The translations under genes were made by a program, and so were the position numbers. DNA of 12,055 bases, taken from the NCBI GenBank assembly GCA_023230025.1, contig JALNYD010000061.1, positions 1 through 12,055 on the forward strand, in the 5' to 3' direction. This document shows, one piece after another, positions 1-6,846 of this stretch. The notes under the pieces are model-generated. The model saw only the letters and a list, made by a program, of their open reading frames with translations, had not been told where the DNA came from and made no database searches. How positions within the stretch are numbered: position 1 is the stretch's first letter; every line of letters begins with the position of its first letter. This stretch comes from Candidatus Cloacimonadota bacterium (GTDB lineage: Bacteria; Cloacimonadota; Cloacimonadia; Cloacimonadales; Cloacimonadaceae).

Positions 1-814
1 TCACATCTTCTTCGATGTTTTCGTTACGCAGATGTCTTCCCTTATACACCTGACAATGAGTGCTGCTACAAAGATCATAGCCCTGATCACGATGACGATT
101 GTTCAGAAGCAAGCTCACAGCATGAGTACGGGCAGCTACTGCTTGCGCTTTCAAAGCTTCCAGGGGGCTGCTGGGGCCAATCTCATTGGGCAATACTCCG
201 GCAATATACTCCTCAATGGCTACAATCTGGTTCAGATTCAGCTTTCCCTGTGCTATCTCCAACACAAACTCATCAGCATAAGGCAATTCGTTCACGATTA
301 GGTTTTCAGTGGACTTCAGCCGCAATGGACTCTCATAGTAACTGATCTGCCCCTGGCTATCCTCCACCATCAGGGTTGAGTTTACAATCGGGATCGCCAT
401 GATGTTACTATAGGGAAAGCCATATTCATCCGCAAAGACGCGCGCAGAATCCAGAGAGTTGAAACTATAAGGGTAAAAGTACTGAAGTTCATGCTTTAGT
501 ACCAGATGGTCATCTTCCCAGGCAAATGATTGCGCTACAATGGCATCGTCACTGATAATCTCGGGTTTTTCACGATTCAGAATGCCATAGACAGAGGTTA
601 CCTCTGGATTCACTACACTTACCTGGAACTGCCCTTTGATCCTGCGATTGAATAGCATGCTCTCGTCTGAAAGTTCTATGCTTCCATTACCAGAACTTAG
701 CTGCAAAGTAGTGCCAGATGCCAGATTTATCTCTAAATACAGAACATCATCTCTGAATTCGGCTGCATAGACTAGGGTCATCAGTAGCAGCAGGATCAGC
801 AGGATGCGTCTCAT
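1..814 (-). CDS. SpoIID/LytB-domain secreted protein, C-terminally cut by the window edge
   Basis: Reading the minus strand from ATG at 814 gives 271 open residues that run off the left edge. Residues 1-18 form a signal peptide: MRR, a Leu/Ile-rich core, then VYAA. Residues 201-213 (EEYIAGVLPNEIG) followed by PLEALKAQAVAARTHAV (217-233) and GYDLCSSTHCQVYKG (245-259) are the hallmark blocks of the SpoIID domain. Glu211 aligns with the position proposed as catalytic in the family. SpoIID proteins are lytic transglycosylases acting on peptidoglycan glycan strands; LytB-type members stimulate amidases. Residues 20-190 are a leader region I do not recognise. The start codon overlaps the metG stop (TAATG) and the nearest purine-rich Shine-Dalgarno-like stretch is over 20 nt upstream, so translation probably depends on metG. 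The domain occurs outside spore formers, so sporulation is not implied. The family call is firm; the exact role is unknown. Confidence 0.9.
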   Translation of the reverse strand, partial: MRRILLILLLLMTLVYAAEFRDDVLYLEINLASGTTLQLSSGNGSIELSDESMLFNRRIKGQFQVSVVNPEVTSVYGILNREKPEIISDDAIVAQSFAWEDDHLVLKHELQYFYPYSFNSLDSARVFADEYGFPYSNIMAIPIVNSTLMVEDSQGQISYYESPLRLKSTENLIVNELPYADEFVLEIAQGKLNLNQIVAIEEYIAGVLPNEIGPSSPLEALKAQAVAARTHAVSLLLNNRHRDQGYDLCSSTHCQVYKGRHLRNENIEEDV

Positions 815-2823
815 TATTGCACAGTGGAACCGGGTTCTCCACCCTCCGGACAGACAAGTGATATCCTGCCTTCACTATGAGCGGCAAGAATCATCCCATT
901 GGACACTATACCTCTGATCTTTCGCGGTTCCAGATTCACCAGCATGGTAACAGTCTTGCCCACCAATTCACTGGCTTTGTAGCTTTGGGCAATCCCAGCC
1001 ACCAAATCTCTGGTTTCAAAGCCCAAATCCACCTTTAATTGCATCAGTTTATCGGTTTTGGGAACCGCTTTGGCTTCGAGAATTCGTACCAGACGTAAAT
1101 CCAGCTTGCTGAAGTCATCATAACTGATTTGAGCTTTTAGAGGGTCATAACTTTTAGCTTCCGGGGCTTTCGCCATGGCATGAAGCTTGTTGAGCTGAAC
1201 CTCGATTTCTGAATCTTCGATCTTTCGGAATAGGGGAGAGACGTCAACAAGTCTCAGGTTCTGTTCCAATATCCCATCATCCCATCTGGAAATGGGTTTC
1301 AGACCCATCATTCCACGCAAACGCTGCATGTGCTTCGGTAATATGGGATACAGGGCGACAGATATCTCACTGAGCAGTTTTGCGCATAGCCAGAGGGTTT
1401 GCTTTACATGCTCAGGATCAGTTTTGATCGCCATCCAGGGCTTTCGCTCATCAAAATAGCGATTCCCCAGCCGGGCGATGTCCATGATGCTGCGGGTATT
1501 GCGCTTAACCTGATAGTCCTGGTAAGAAGCTTTGATATCAATTAGCAAAGCTTGGGCTTCGGACCAATAGCTTTGGCTCATTTCATCCAACGCGACCGGC
1601 TTAATCTCTCCGTCAAACTGCTTTCCAGCAAAGGCAAACACCCGATTGGCCAGGTTTCCCAATACATTGTTCAACTCTCCGTTGATTCGCTGTTGAAAAT
1701 CCTTGAAGCTGAAATCCGCATCCTGCTTCTCAGGAGCATTGGCGGCAAGGTAATATCTGAGGTATTCACCATCAAAATCATGCACAAACTCATCCACCCA
1801 GATCGCCCAATTGCGGCTGGTGGAAATCTTATCCCCTTCCAGATTCATGAACTCATTGGCTGGGATATCATGGGGTAGCACATATCTGGTGTTTTGCCCC
1901 ATCAGCATGGCCGGCCAGATCAAAGCATGGAAGATGATGTTATCTTTACCGATAAAATGAATCAATTGGGTTTGGGGATCCATCCAGTATTCTTTCCAAA
2001 GCTCTGGTTTACCGATCTGTTTTGCCCATTCAACGGTGGAAGATATGTAACCAATGGGAGCGTCAAACCATACGTAGAGTACTTTCCCTTCAGCCTCAGG
2101 AAGAGGAACTGGCACTCCCCAGGACAGATCACGAGTGATACTGCGCTCAATCAAGCCCTGCTCCAAAAGATTCAGCATAAAGTTGCGTACGTTCTCTTTC
2201 CAATAGCTTTTATGGGAAATCCACTCCTTCAATTGATCGGTAAAGCGATCCAGATGAATGAACCAGTGTTTGGTTTCCCGGATTATGGGAGTGTTCCCGC
2301 AAATCTTGCAGAGTGGATCCACTAGGGTGGTTGTATCATAGATTTGCCCACATTTATCGCACTGATCACCTCGGGCTCCGGTTGCTCCACATTTGGGGCA
2401 GGTGCCTTCCACGTAGCGATCCGGCAGATAGCGCTTGTCATGTTCGCAATAGAATTGTAGTGTAGATTTTGCCTTGATGTGCTGATTCTGATAGAGATCG
2501 GTAAAGAACTGCTGTGCCAGGATATGATGTTCGTTCCGGGCTGTTCCGCTAAAGTTATCAAACTCTATGCCAATCCCATCAAACGCAGCCTTGATGCTAT
2601 CATGATATCGCTGCACAACTTCCTTTGGACTTACCCCTTCCTTATCCGCACTGATTGAGATAGGTGTACCATGCTCATCGGTGCCGCAGATGTAGATCAC
2701 ATCTTCACCCATCAGGCGCAGATAACGTACAAAGATATCTGCCGGGAGATAAGCTCCTGCCACATGCCCAACGTGCAGCTTGCCATTTGCATAGGGTAAA
2801 GCGCTTGTTACGATGTATTTCAT
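814..2823 (-). CDS. metG: Methionyl-tRNA synthetase with C-terminal tRNA-binding domain
   Basis: This 669-residue class I aminoacyl-tRNA synthetase charges tRNA-Met with methionine in the cytoplasm. The HIGH-type signature is HVGH at 17-20 and the KMSKS-type loop is KISTS at 332-336. A zinc-binding insertion lies at 126-175, with Cys pairs at 142/145, 155/158 and 172/175. WFDAPIGY at 252-259 belongs to the methionine pocket. The anticodon-binding helical domain follows at about 380-535. Residues 565-669 form an OB-fold EMAP/Trbp111-type domain (DFSKLDLRLVRI, then LEPRKIRGIVSNGMILAA) used for dimerisation and tRNA binding. The length matches long bacterial MetG (about 670-680). Its ATG overlaps the aspartate kinase stop as ATGA, and an AGGAG lies 7 nt upstream inside that gene, so it is translationally coupled. 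No truncation or missing motif is seen. Confidence 0.98.
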   Translation of the reverse strand: MKYIVTSALPYANGKLHVGHVAGAYLPADIFVRYLRLMGEDVIYICGTDEHGTPISISADKEGVSPKEVVQRYHDSIKAAFDGIGIEFDNFSGTARNEHHILAQQFFTDLYQNQHIKAKSTLQFYCEHDKRYLPDRYVEGTCPKCGATGARGDQCDKCGQIYDTTTLVDPLCKICGNTPIIRETKHWFIHLDRFTDQLKEWISHKSYWKENVRNFMLNLLEQGLIERSITRDLSWGVPVPLPEAEGKVLYVWFDAPIGYISSTVEWAKQIGKPELWKEYWMDPQTQLIHFIGKDNIIFHALIWPAMLMGQNTRYVLPHDIPANEFMNLEGDKISTSRNWAIWVDEFVHDFDGEYLRYYLAANAPEKQDADFSFKDFQQRINGELNNVLGNLANRVFAFAGKQFDGEIKPVALDEMSQSYWSEAQALLIDIKASYQDYQVKRNTRSIMDIARLGNRYFDERKPWMAIKTDPEHVKQTLWLCAKLLSEISVALYPILPKHMQRLRGMMGLKPISRWDDGILEQNLRLVDVSPLFRKIEDSEIEVQLNKLHAMAKAPEAKSYDPLKAQISYDDFSKLDLRLVRILEAKAVPKTDKLMQLKVDLGFETRDLVAGIAQSYKASELVGKTVTMLVNLEPRKIRGIVSNGMILAAHSEGRISLVCPEGGEPGSTVQ

Positions 2824-3995
2824 TGATTCACTCCTATTAAACTGTCGTGGAGCATGGCCACAGCTTCTGCTACTTGCCTGGCAGGCATCATCAATTCCAG
2901 ACTGCGTTCGCTATGCGCTATCCGTTTCAGCGAAAGATCCTTGCAAAGCTGCATCACAGAGGCTACAAAGGCAGGATCCGCAGCCAGACCCAAGCCTACC
3001 AGGATCACAAAGCCGATCTCAGTTTCCTTTGATATTGGCTCAACACCATGCTGCGAAAGCAGATAGTCTATCTCAGACTCATACTTTGCTTCTACATAGA
3101 GTTCCAGCGTAGCTTCCATTTTGCTGATTTTGAAGATCTCATGATGCCATACATTTAGCAACTCCAATGCTTTCTGATCCGGAAGTATCCGGTAACATAT
3201 TAGATTATCTTTATGAGCTATAGCCCGAACAACGCGATCTTCCATCAAGACTTCCTTTGGGCTTTCCTCCGCCCGGATCATGGTGCCATCGGCAAAAGTG
3301 AAGGAGGATTTTACCTCCACAGGTACTTGATATTTGCAGGCAAACTCAACAGCCCGGGGATGCAGGACTTTTGAGCCATTATAAGCCAAAGCCAGCATAT
3401 CGGCATAACCGATTTCCCGGATGAATCCTGCTTTTGGTACAATTCTGGGATCTGCAGTATAGACTCCATCCACATCGGTGTAGATTTCACATTTATCTGC
3501 TCCCAGATAGCACGCCAAAGCTACTGCAGAAGTGTCGGATCCACCCCGCCCTAAGGTTGTAATCTCTTTAGCCGTGCTAACGCCTTGAAATCCCGCTACA
3601 ATCACGATCTTGTCTTTAGCGAGTTCCTCGTGAATACGGAAGGCATTCACTTTGAGTATTTTTGCATTACCATGATGATTATCTGTAATTATGCCACTCT
3701 GGGAGCCTGTAAAGGATATTGAGGGGATGCCCTCTTCCAATAGCGATAGGGATAATAGCGACATTGAGATGCGTTCTCCGGCTGTCAAAAGCATATCCAT
3801 TTCACGACGTGATGGATGTTGTGTGATCTCATAGGCTAGACTAAAGAGATTGTCGGTTGTCTTAGCCATCGCCGAAACTACCAGCACCAATTGATTTCCC
3901 CGATGGTATTCTTTGGCAAGACGCCTGGCGATCCCGCGGATAAGATCCACGTTCCCAACCGAGGTTCCCCCAAACTTCTTTACTATTATTGGCAT
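2820..3995 (-). CDS. lysC: Aspartate kinase (monofunctional) with divergent ACT domains
   Basis: It phosphorylates L-aspartate to aspartyl-4-phosphate, the first step toward lysine, threonine and methionine. At 391 residues it fits a monofunctional bacterial aspartokinase. Kinase-domain motifs are complete: KFGGTSVG (7-14), TAGERIS (71-77), GFQG (135-138), TLGRGGSDTSA (147-157), DVDGVYTADPR (174-184) and KVLHPRAVE (209-217). The C-terminal third (about 255-391) should be the ACT regulatory pair. The usual PG-turn and N-I-x-V signatures of both ACT repeats are poorly preserved: LPDQKALELL at 271-280 and LSLKRIAHSERSLELMM at 354-370. Feedback control may therefore be altered (inference). The ATG directly abuts the pyrG stop with zero spacing, with an AAAGG inside the pyrG end as ribosome site; the stop overlaps metG. 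The symbol could equally be ask or thrA-type, as paralogues cannot be excluded. Confidence 0.95.
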   Translation of the reverse strand: MPIIVKKFGGTSVGNVDLIRGIARRLAKEYHRGNQLVLVVSAMAKTTDNLFSLAYEITQHPSRREMDMLLTAGERISMSLLSLSLLEEGIPSISFTGSQSGIITDNHHGNAKILKVNAFRIHEELAKDKIVIVAGFQGVSTAKEITTLGRGGSDTSAVALACYLGADKCEIYTDVDGVYTADPRIVPKAGFIREIGYADMLALAYNGSKVLHPRAVEFACKYQVPVEVKSSFTFADGTMIRAEESPKEVLMEDRVVRAIAHKDNLICYRILPDQKALELLNVWHHEIFKISKMEATLELYVEAKYESEIDYLLSQHGVEPISKETEIGFVILVGLGLAADPAFVASVMQLCKDLSLKRIAHSERSLELMMPARQVAEAVAMLHDSLIGVNQ

Positions 3996-5588
3996 TTATA
4001 CCTTTAGCGAAGCTTGGATTAACTTGGTAAACAAGGGATGAGGCCGATTGGGACGGGATTTGAACTCCGGATGGAATTGAACTCCAATATAATAATCATT
4101 ATGGGGATACTCAATTACCTCTACCAGAAGATCATTCATGGATACTCCACTCAGCTTGAATCCTGCATTCCGGATGGCATCACGATATTCATTATTGAAC
4201 TCATAACGGTGCCTGTGTCTTTCGCTAATCACTTCAGTGCCATAGGACTGGATGGCCAGACTGTCCTCTTCAAGCTTGCACTGATAGGCTCCCAAACGCA
4301 TGGATGCGCCTACAAAATCGATATAGCGTTGATCTTCCATCAAATGAATTACAGGATGGGCATTCATGTCATCAAACTCAGTGCTGTTGGCATCATCAAA
4401 CCCACAGAGATTGCGGGCACATTCAATAGCCATCACATGCATACCCAGACAGATGCCCAAAAGGGGGATGTTGTTTTCACGGGCATATTGAGCAATTGTG
4501 ATCTTTCCTTCTATGCCCCGAACGCCAAAACCTCCTGGAATCAAGATGCCATCAATTTCGCTTAACTCGCGACTGAGTTCATCCCCTTGAAGATTACGCT
4601 CTGAATCAACCCACTTGATGATTAACCGTTTGCGCAGGCCGATGGCGGCATGCGTGAGGGCTTCCACTACGCTCTTGTAAGCATCCTGGTGGCGCACATA
4701 CTTGCCACACACAGCGATTGTGACATCGCCCTCTGACCGGGTTTTGTTATCCAAAAACACCTGCCAGTCATGCAGATTAATGACTCGTTCTTCGCAGGCA
4801 AAATGCTGGCAGATGATCTGCGGTAAGCCGGCTTTTTGATATATCAGGGGGATCTCATATACACATTCTACGTCTATGGCATTGATTACGTTGCTCTTGG
4901 GCACATTTGTAAACAGCGCAATCTTCCCATAGATTTCATCTTCAAAGCTCTTTTCGCTGCGACAGAGTAGAATATCTGGCTGAATACCGATTTCTCTAAG
5001 TTTATAGGCACTATGCTGGGATGGTTTGGTTTTCAGTTCGCCTGCTGTCTTGATGTAAGGGACATAAGTCAGCAGGATATTCAAAGTGTTCTGAATCCCC
5101 AGATCGAGGCGCAATTGACGCACAGCTTCCAAAAAAGGTAAGCTTTCTATATCGCCAACTGTGCCTCCGATCTCGGTGATTATGAAGTCATATTGATCAG
5201 CCAGACGAGTGATCCGGCTTTTGATCTCGTTTGTCACATGGGGAATCACCTGGACGGTTTTGCCCAGGTACACTCCCTTACGCTCGTTGGTGATTACGCT
5301 TTCATAGATTTGTCCGGCACTGCAACTACTGGCAGAGCTCAAAGCTTCATCCACGAAGCGCTCATAATGTCCCAAATCAAGATCTGTCTCGGCACCATCA
5401 TCAGTAACAAAAACCTCTCCGTGCTGGAAGGGGCTCATGGTTCCTGGATCCACATTCAGATATGGATCAAACTTTTGTAATACAACCTTGTAGCCCATGG
5501 ATTTCAGCAGCAATCCGATTGATGCTGTAGCTATCCCCTTGCCCAAAGAAGATAGCACTCCACCCATTACGAAGATATATTTTGCCAC
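3996..5588 (-). CDS. pyrG: CTP synthase (glutamine-hydrolysing), GTG start
   Basis: It amidates UTP to CTP using ATP and glutamine, the last step of pyrimidine nucleotide synthesis. The N-terminal synthetase domain (about 1-268) carries the P-loop GGVLSSLGKG (9-18, Lys17), QKFDPYLNVDPGTM (38-51), ITEIGGTVGDIES (137-149) and the UTP-site KTKPSQHS (186-193). The C-terminal class I glutaminase domain (about 288-530) has the oxyanion segment PGGFGVRG (351-358), nucleophile Cys380 in GICLG, and His506/Glu508 in QFHPEF. The length of 530 is normal. The start is GTG at 5588-5586; this is where the family N-terminus begins and AAGGGG sits 7 nt upstream. One oddity: the strongly conserved GMQ after the nucleophile reads GMH here (His384, codon CAT). 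The gene follows the aminotransferase by 12 nt and abuts lysC. Confidence 0.98.
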   Translation of the reverse strand: MAKYIFVMGGVLSSLGKGIATASIGLLLKSMGYKVVLQKFDPYLNVDPGTMSPFQHGEVFVTDDGAETDLDLGHYERFVDEALSSASSCSAGQIYESVITNERKGVYLGKTVQVIPHVTNEIKSRITRLADQYDFIITEIGGTVGDIESLPFLEAVRQLRLDLGIQNTLNILLTYVPYIKTAGELKTKPSQHSAYKLREIGIQPDILLCRSEKSFEDEIYGKIALFTNVPKSNVINAIDVECVYEIPLIYQKAGLPQIICQHFACEERVINLHDWQVFLDNKTRSEGDVTIAVCGKYVRHQDAYKSVVEALTHAAIGLRKRLIIKWVDSERNLQGDELSRELSEIDGILIPGGFGVRGIEGKITIAQYARENNIPLLGICLGMHVMAIECARNLCGFDDANSTEFDDMNAHPVIHLMEDQRYIDFVGASMRLGAYQCKLEEDSLAIQSYGTEVISERHRHRYEFNNEYRDAIRNAGFKLSGVSMNDLLVEVIEYPHNDYYIGVQFHPEFKSRPNRPHPLFTKLIQASLKV

Positions 5589-5595
5589 GTTGTGT

Positions 5596-5601
5596 CCCCT
5601 T
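5596..5601 (-). promoter_or_regulatory. Ribosome binding site deciding the pyrG GTG start
   Basis: On the minus strand AAGGGG begins in the TAA stop of the aminotransferase gene and ends 7 nt before the GTG codon at 5588-5586. No ATG lies near the conserved CTP synthase N-terminus, so this site supports GTG initiation and close coupling to the preceding gene. Confidence 0.6.
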
Positions 5602-6845
5602 TAAAGCATGCGTTTCAATTCGCTTAAGGAGTCTTTGATGGCTCCAACCGTATAGGTCAGATCTTCGTCTGTATGACGATAACAAATATAGCCATGGTGA
5701 TAGGGCTGCAAGAATACCTTGCGACGGATCAATTGGGTGTAAAACTCTGTTCTGAGCTTTTTATACAAGCCAGTTTCATCCTTGGGGAAGGTTATGAATG
5801 GCATCCATGGTGCCCCAGAAAACGCTGCTGGGATTCCAGATTCATCAACCACCTTCTGGACATCATGTGCAAACTTTTCGCCCTTCTGATGAATGACATC
5901 CAGCACCTTGTCCCGTTGTAGAATCTCAATCGTCTTCAGGGCCGCCACGATGCTATCACTATTGGGGAAGAAGGTGGATGAAAGAAACACCTTTTCTGCC
6001 AGCATCATCATCGGTTCCCTTTTGCCTACCAAGGCTGCAATGGCATATCCATTGGCCATGGCTTTGCCAAATGTGGAAAGATCAGGAGTCACGCCAAAGT
6101 ATTTCTGCGCTCCACCAATTGAACAACGGAAACCACTGCGGATCTCATCAAAGATCAACAGCGCACCATATTTATCTGCCAAAGCGCGAACGCCTTCCAG
6201 ATAACCAGGTTTTGGCAGTTGCACCGGAGCTGCCAAGGGGTGACCAACCGGAGTGACAATGATGCCAGCCATATCGTCTTTATTGGCCTTTAGCAGCGCT
6301 TCCAATTCATCAAGATCATTGTAATGGAATTCCAGGACATCTTCATAGAGTTTTTCGGGAATCCCGCCCTTGACTTCCACACACCAGTCGTGCCAGCCGT
6401 GATAACCACAACGGGCAATCTTGGTTTTACCAGTAAAAGCCCTGGCAACGCGAATTGCAATCGTAGTAGCATCACTACCGGTTTTCACCAATGCCGCCAT
6501 TTCGCAACAGGGTATCACTTCCTGCAGTTTCTTTACCAATTCGCTTTGTTGAGGCTGAGTAAGTGAGAAGCAAAAGCCCTTGCCACTCACCTGCTCTTGC
6601 ACTGCCAGATCAATTTCCTGTTCCCGATATCCAATAATGATCGGGCCATAGGCGCATAAGAAATCAATGTATTCATTACCATCAACATCAGTTACGCGTC
6701 CACCCTTGCCACTTTCGAAATATATCGGATATTCACCCTGAACGAAGTTGTAGGGTCTGCGAATGCCAGCAACTGCTCCTGGAACCAGGGTCTGTGCTTC
6801 GGCATACATTGCCATGCTTTTATCGAGTTTAAGTTTGTCAGCCAT
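5601..6845 (-). CDS. kat: Class III PLP aminotransferase, probable 3-aminobutyryl-CoA transaminase
   Basis: This 414-residue fold-type I PLP enzyme of the class III aminotransferase / glutamate-1-semialdehyde aminomutase-like family is complete. The PLP Lys is K261 in STFGKAMANGY (257-267), and Asp233 in IFDEIRSGFR (231-240) would pair with the pyridine nitrogen. KTGSDATTIAIR (121-132) and GYHGWHDW (147-154) are the phosphate and aromatic-stacking segments. The ANGY form around the lysine is typical of omega/beta-transaminases and differs from true HemL (GGGLPVGA). Its start lies 1 nt after the stop of an acetyl-CoA acetyltransferase. This pairing fits the acyl-CoA beta-transaminase (Kat) reported for lysine fermentation in Candidatus Cloacimonas, which converts 3-aminobutyryl-CoA plus 2-oxoglutarate to acetoacetyl-CoA plus glutamate. 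Acetoacetyl-CoA is then the thiolase substrate. The fold and family are certain. Substrate and symbol are inferred from context and resemblance; another beta- or omega-amino acid transaminase is the alternative. Confidence 0.65.
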   Translation of the reverse strand: MADKLKLDKSMAMYAEAQTLVPGAVAGIRRPYNFVQGEYPIYFESGKGGRVTDVDGNEYIDFLCAYGPIIIGYREQEIDLAVQEQVSGKGFCFSLTQPQQSELVKKLQEVIPCCEMAALVKTGSDATTIAIRVARAFTGKTKIARCGYHGWHDWCVEVKGGIPEKLYEDVLEFHYNDLDELEALLKANKDDMAGIIVTPVGHPLAAPVQLPKPGYLEGVRALADKYGALLIFDEIRSGFRCSIGGAQKYFGVTPDLSTFGKAMANGYAIAALVGKREPMMMLAEKVFLSSTFFPNSDSIVAALKTIEILQRDKVLDVIHQKGEKFAHDVQKVVDESGIPAAFSGAPWMPFITFPKDETGLYKKLRTEFYTQLIRRKVFLQPYHHGYICYRHTDEDLTYTVGAIKDSLSELKRML

Positions 6846-6846
6846 G

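Noticed and set aside
1894..2325. 143-residue open frame on the plus strand antisense to metG
   Set aside because: It is fully covered by the intact, motif-complete MetG gene and shows no start signal or domain.
4038..4565. 175-residue open frame on the plus strand antisense to pyrG
   Set aside because: It lies wholly inside a conserved CTP synthase gene, has no ribosome site and no recognisable motif; it is a shadow of codon usage on the other strand.
5601..6845. Glutamate-1-semialdehyde 2,1-aminomutase (HemL) for tetrapyrrole synthesis
   Set aside because: The lysine region is FGKAMANGY and lacks the GGGLPVGA form of HemL; there are no haem genes nearby and the gene is coupled to a thiolase.
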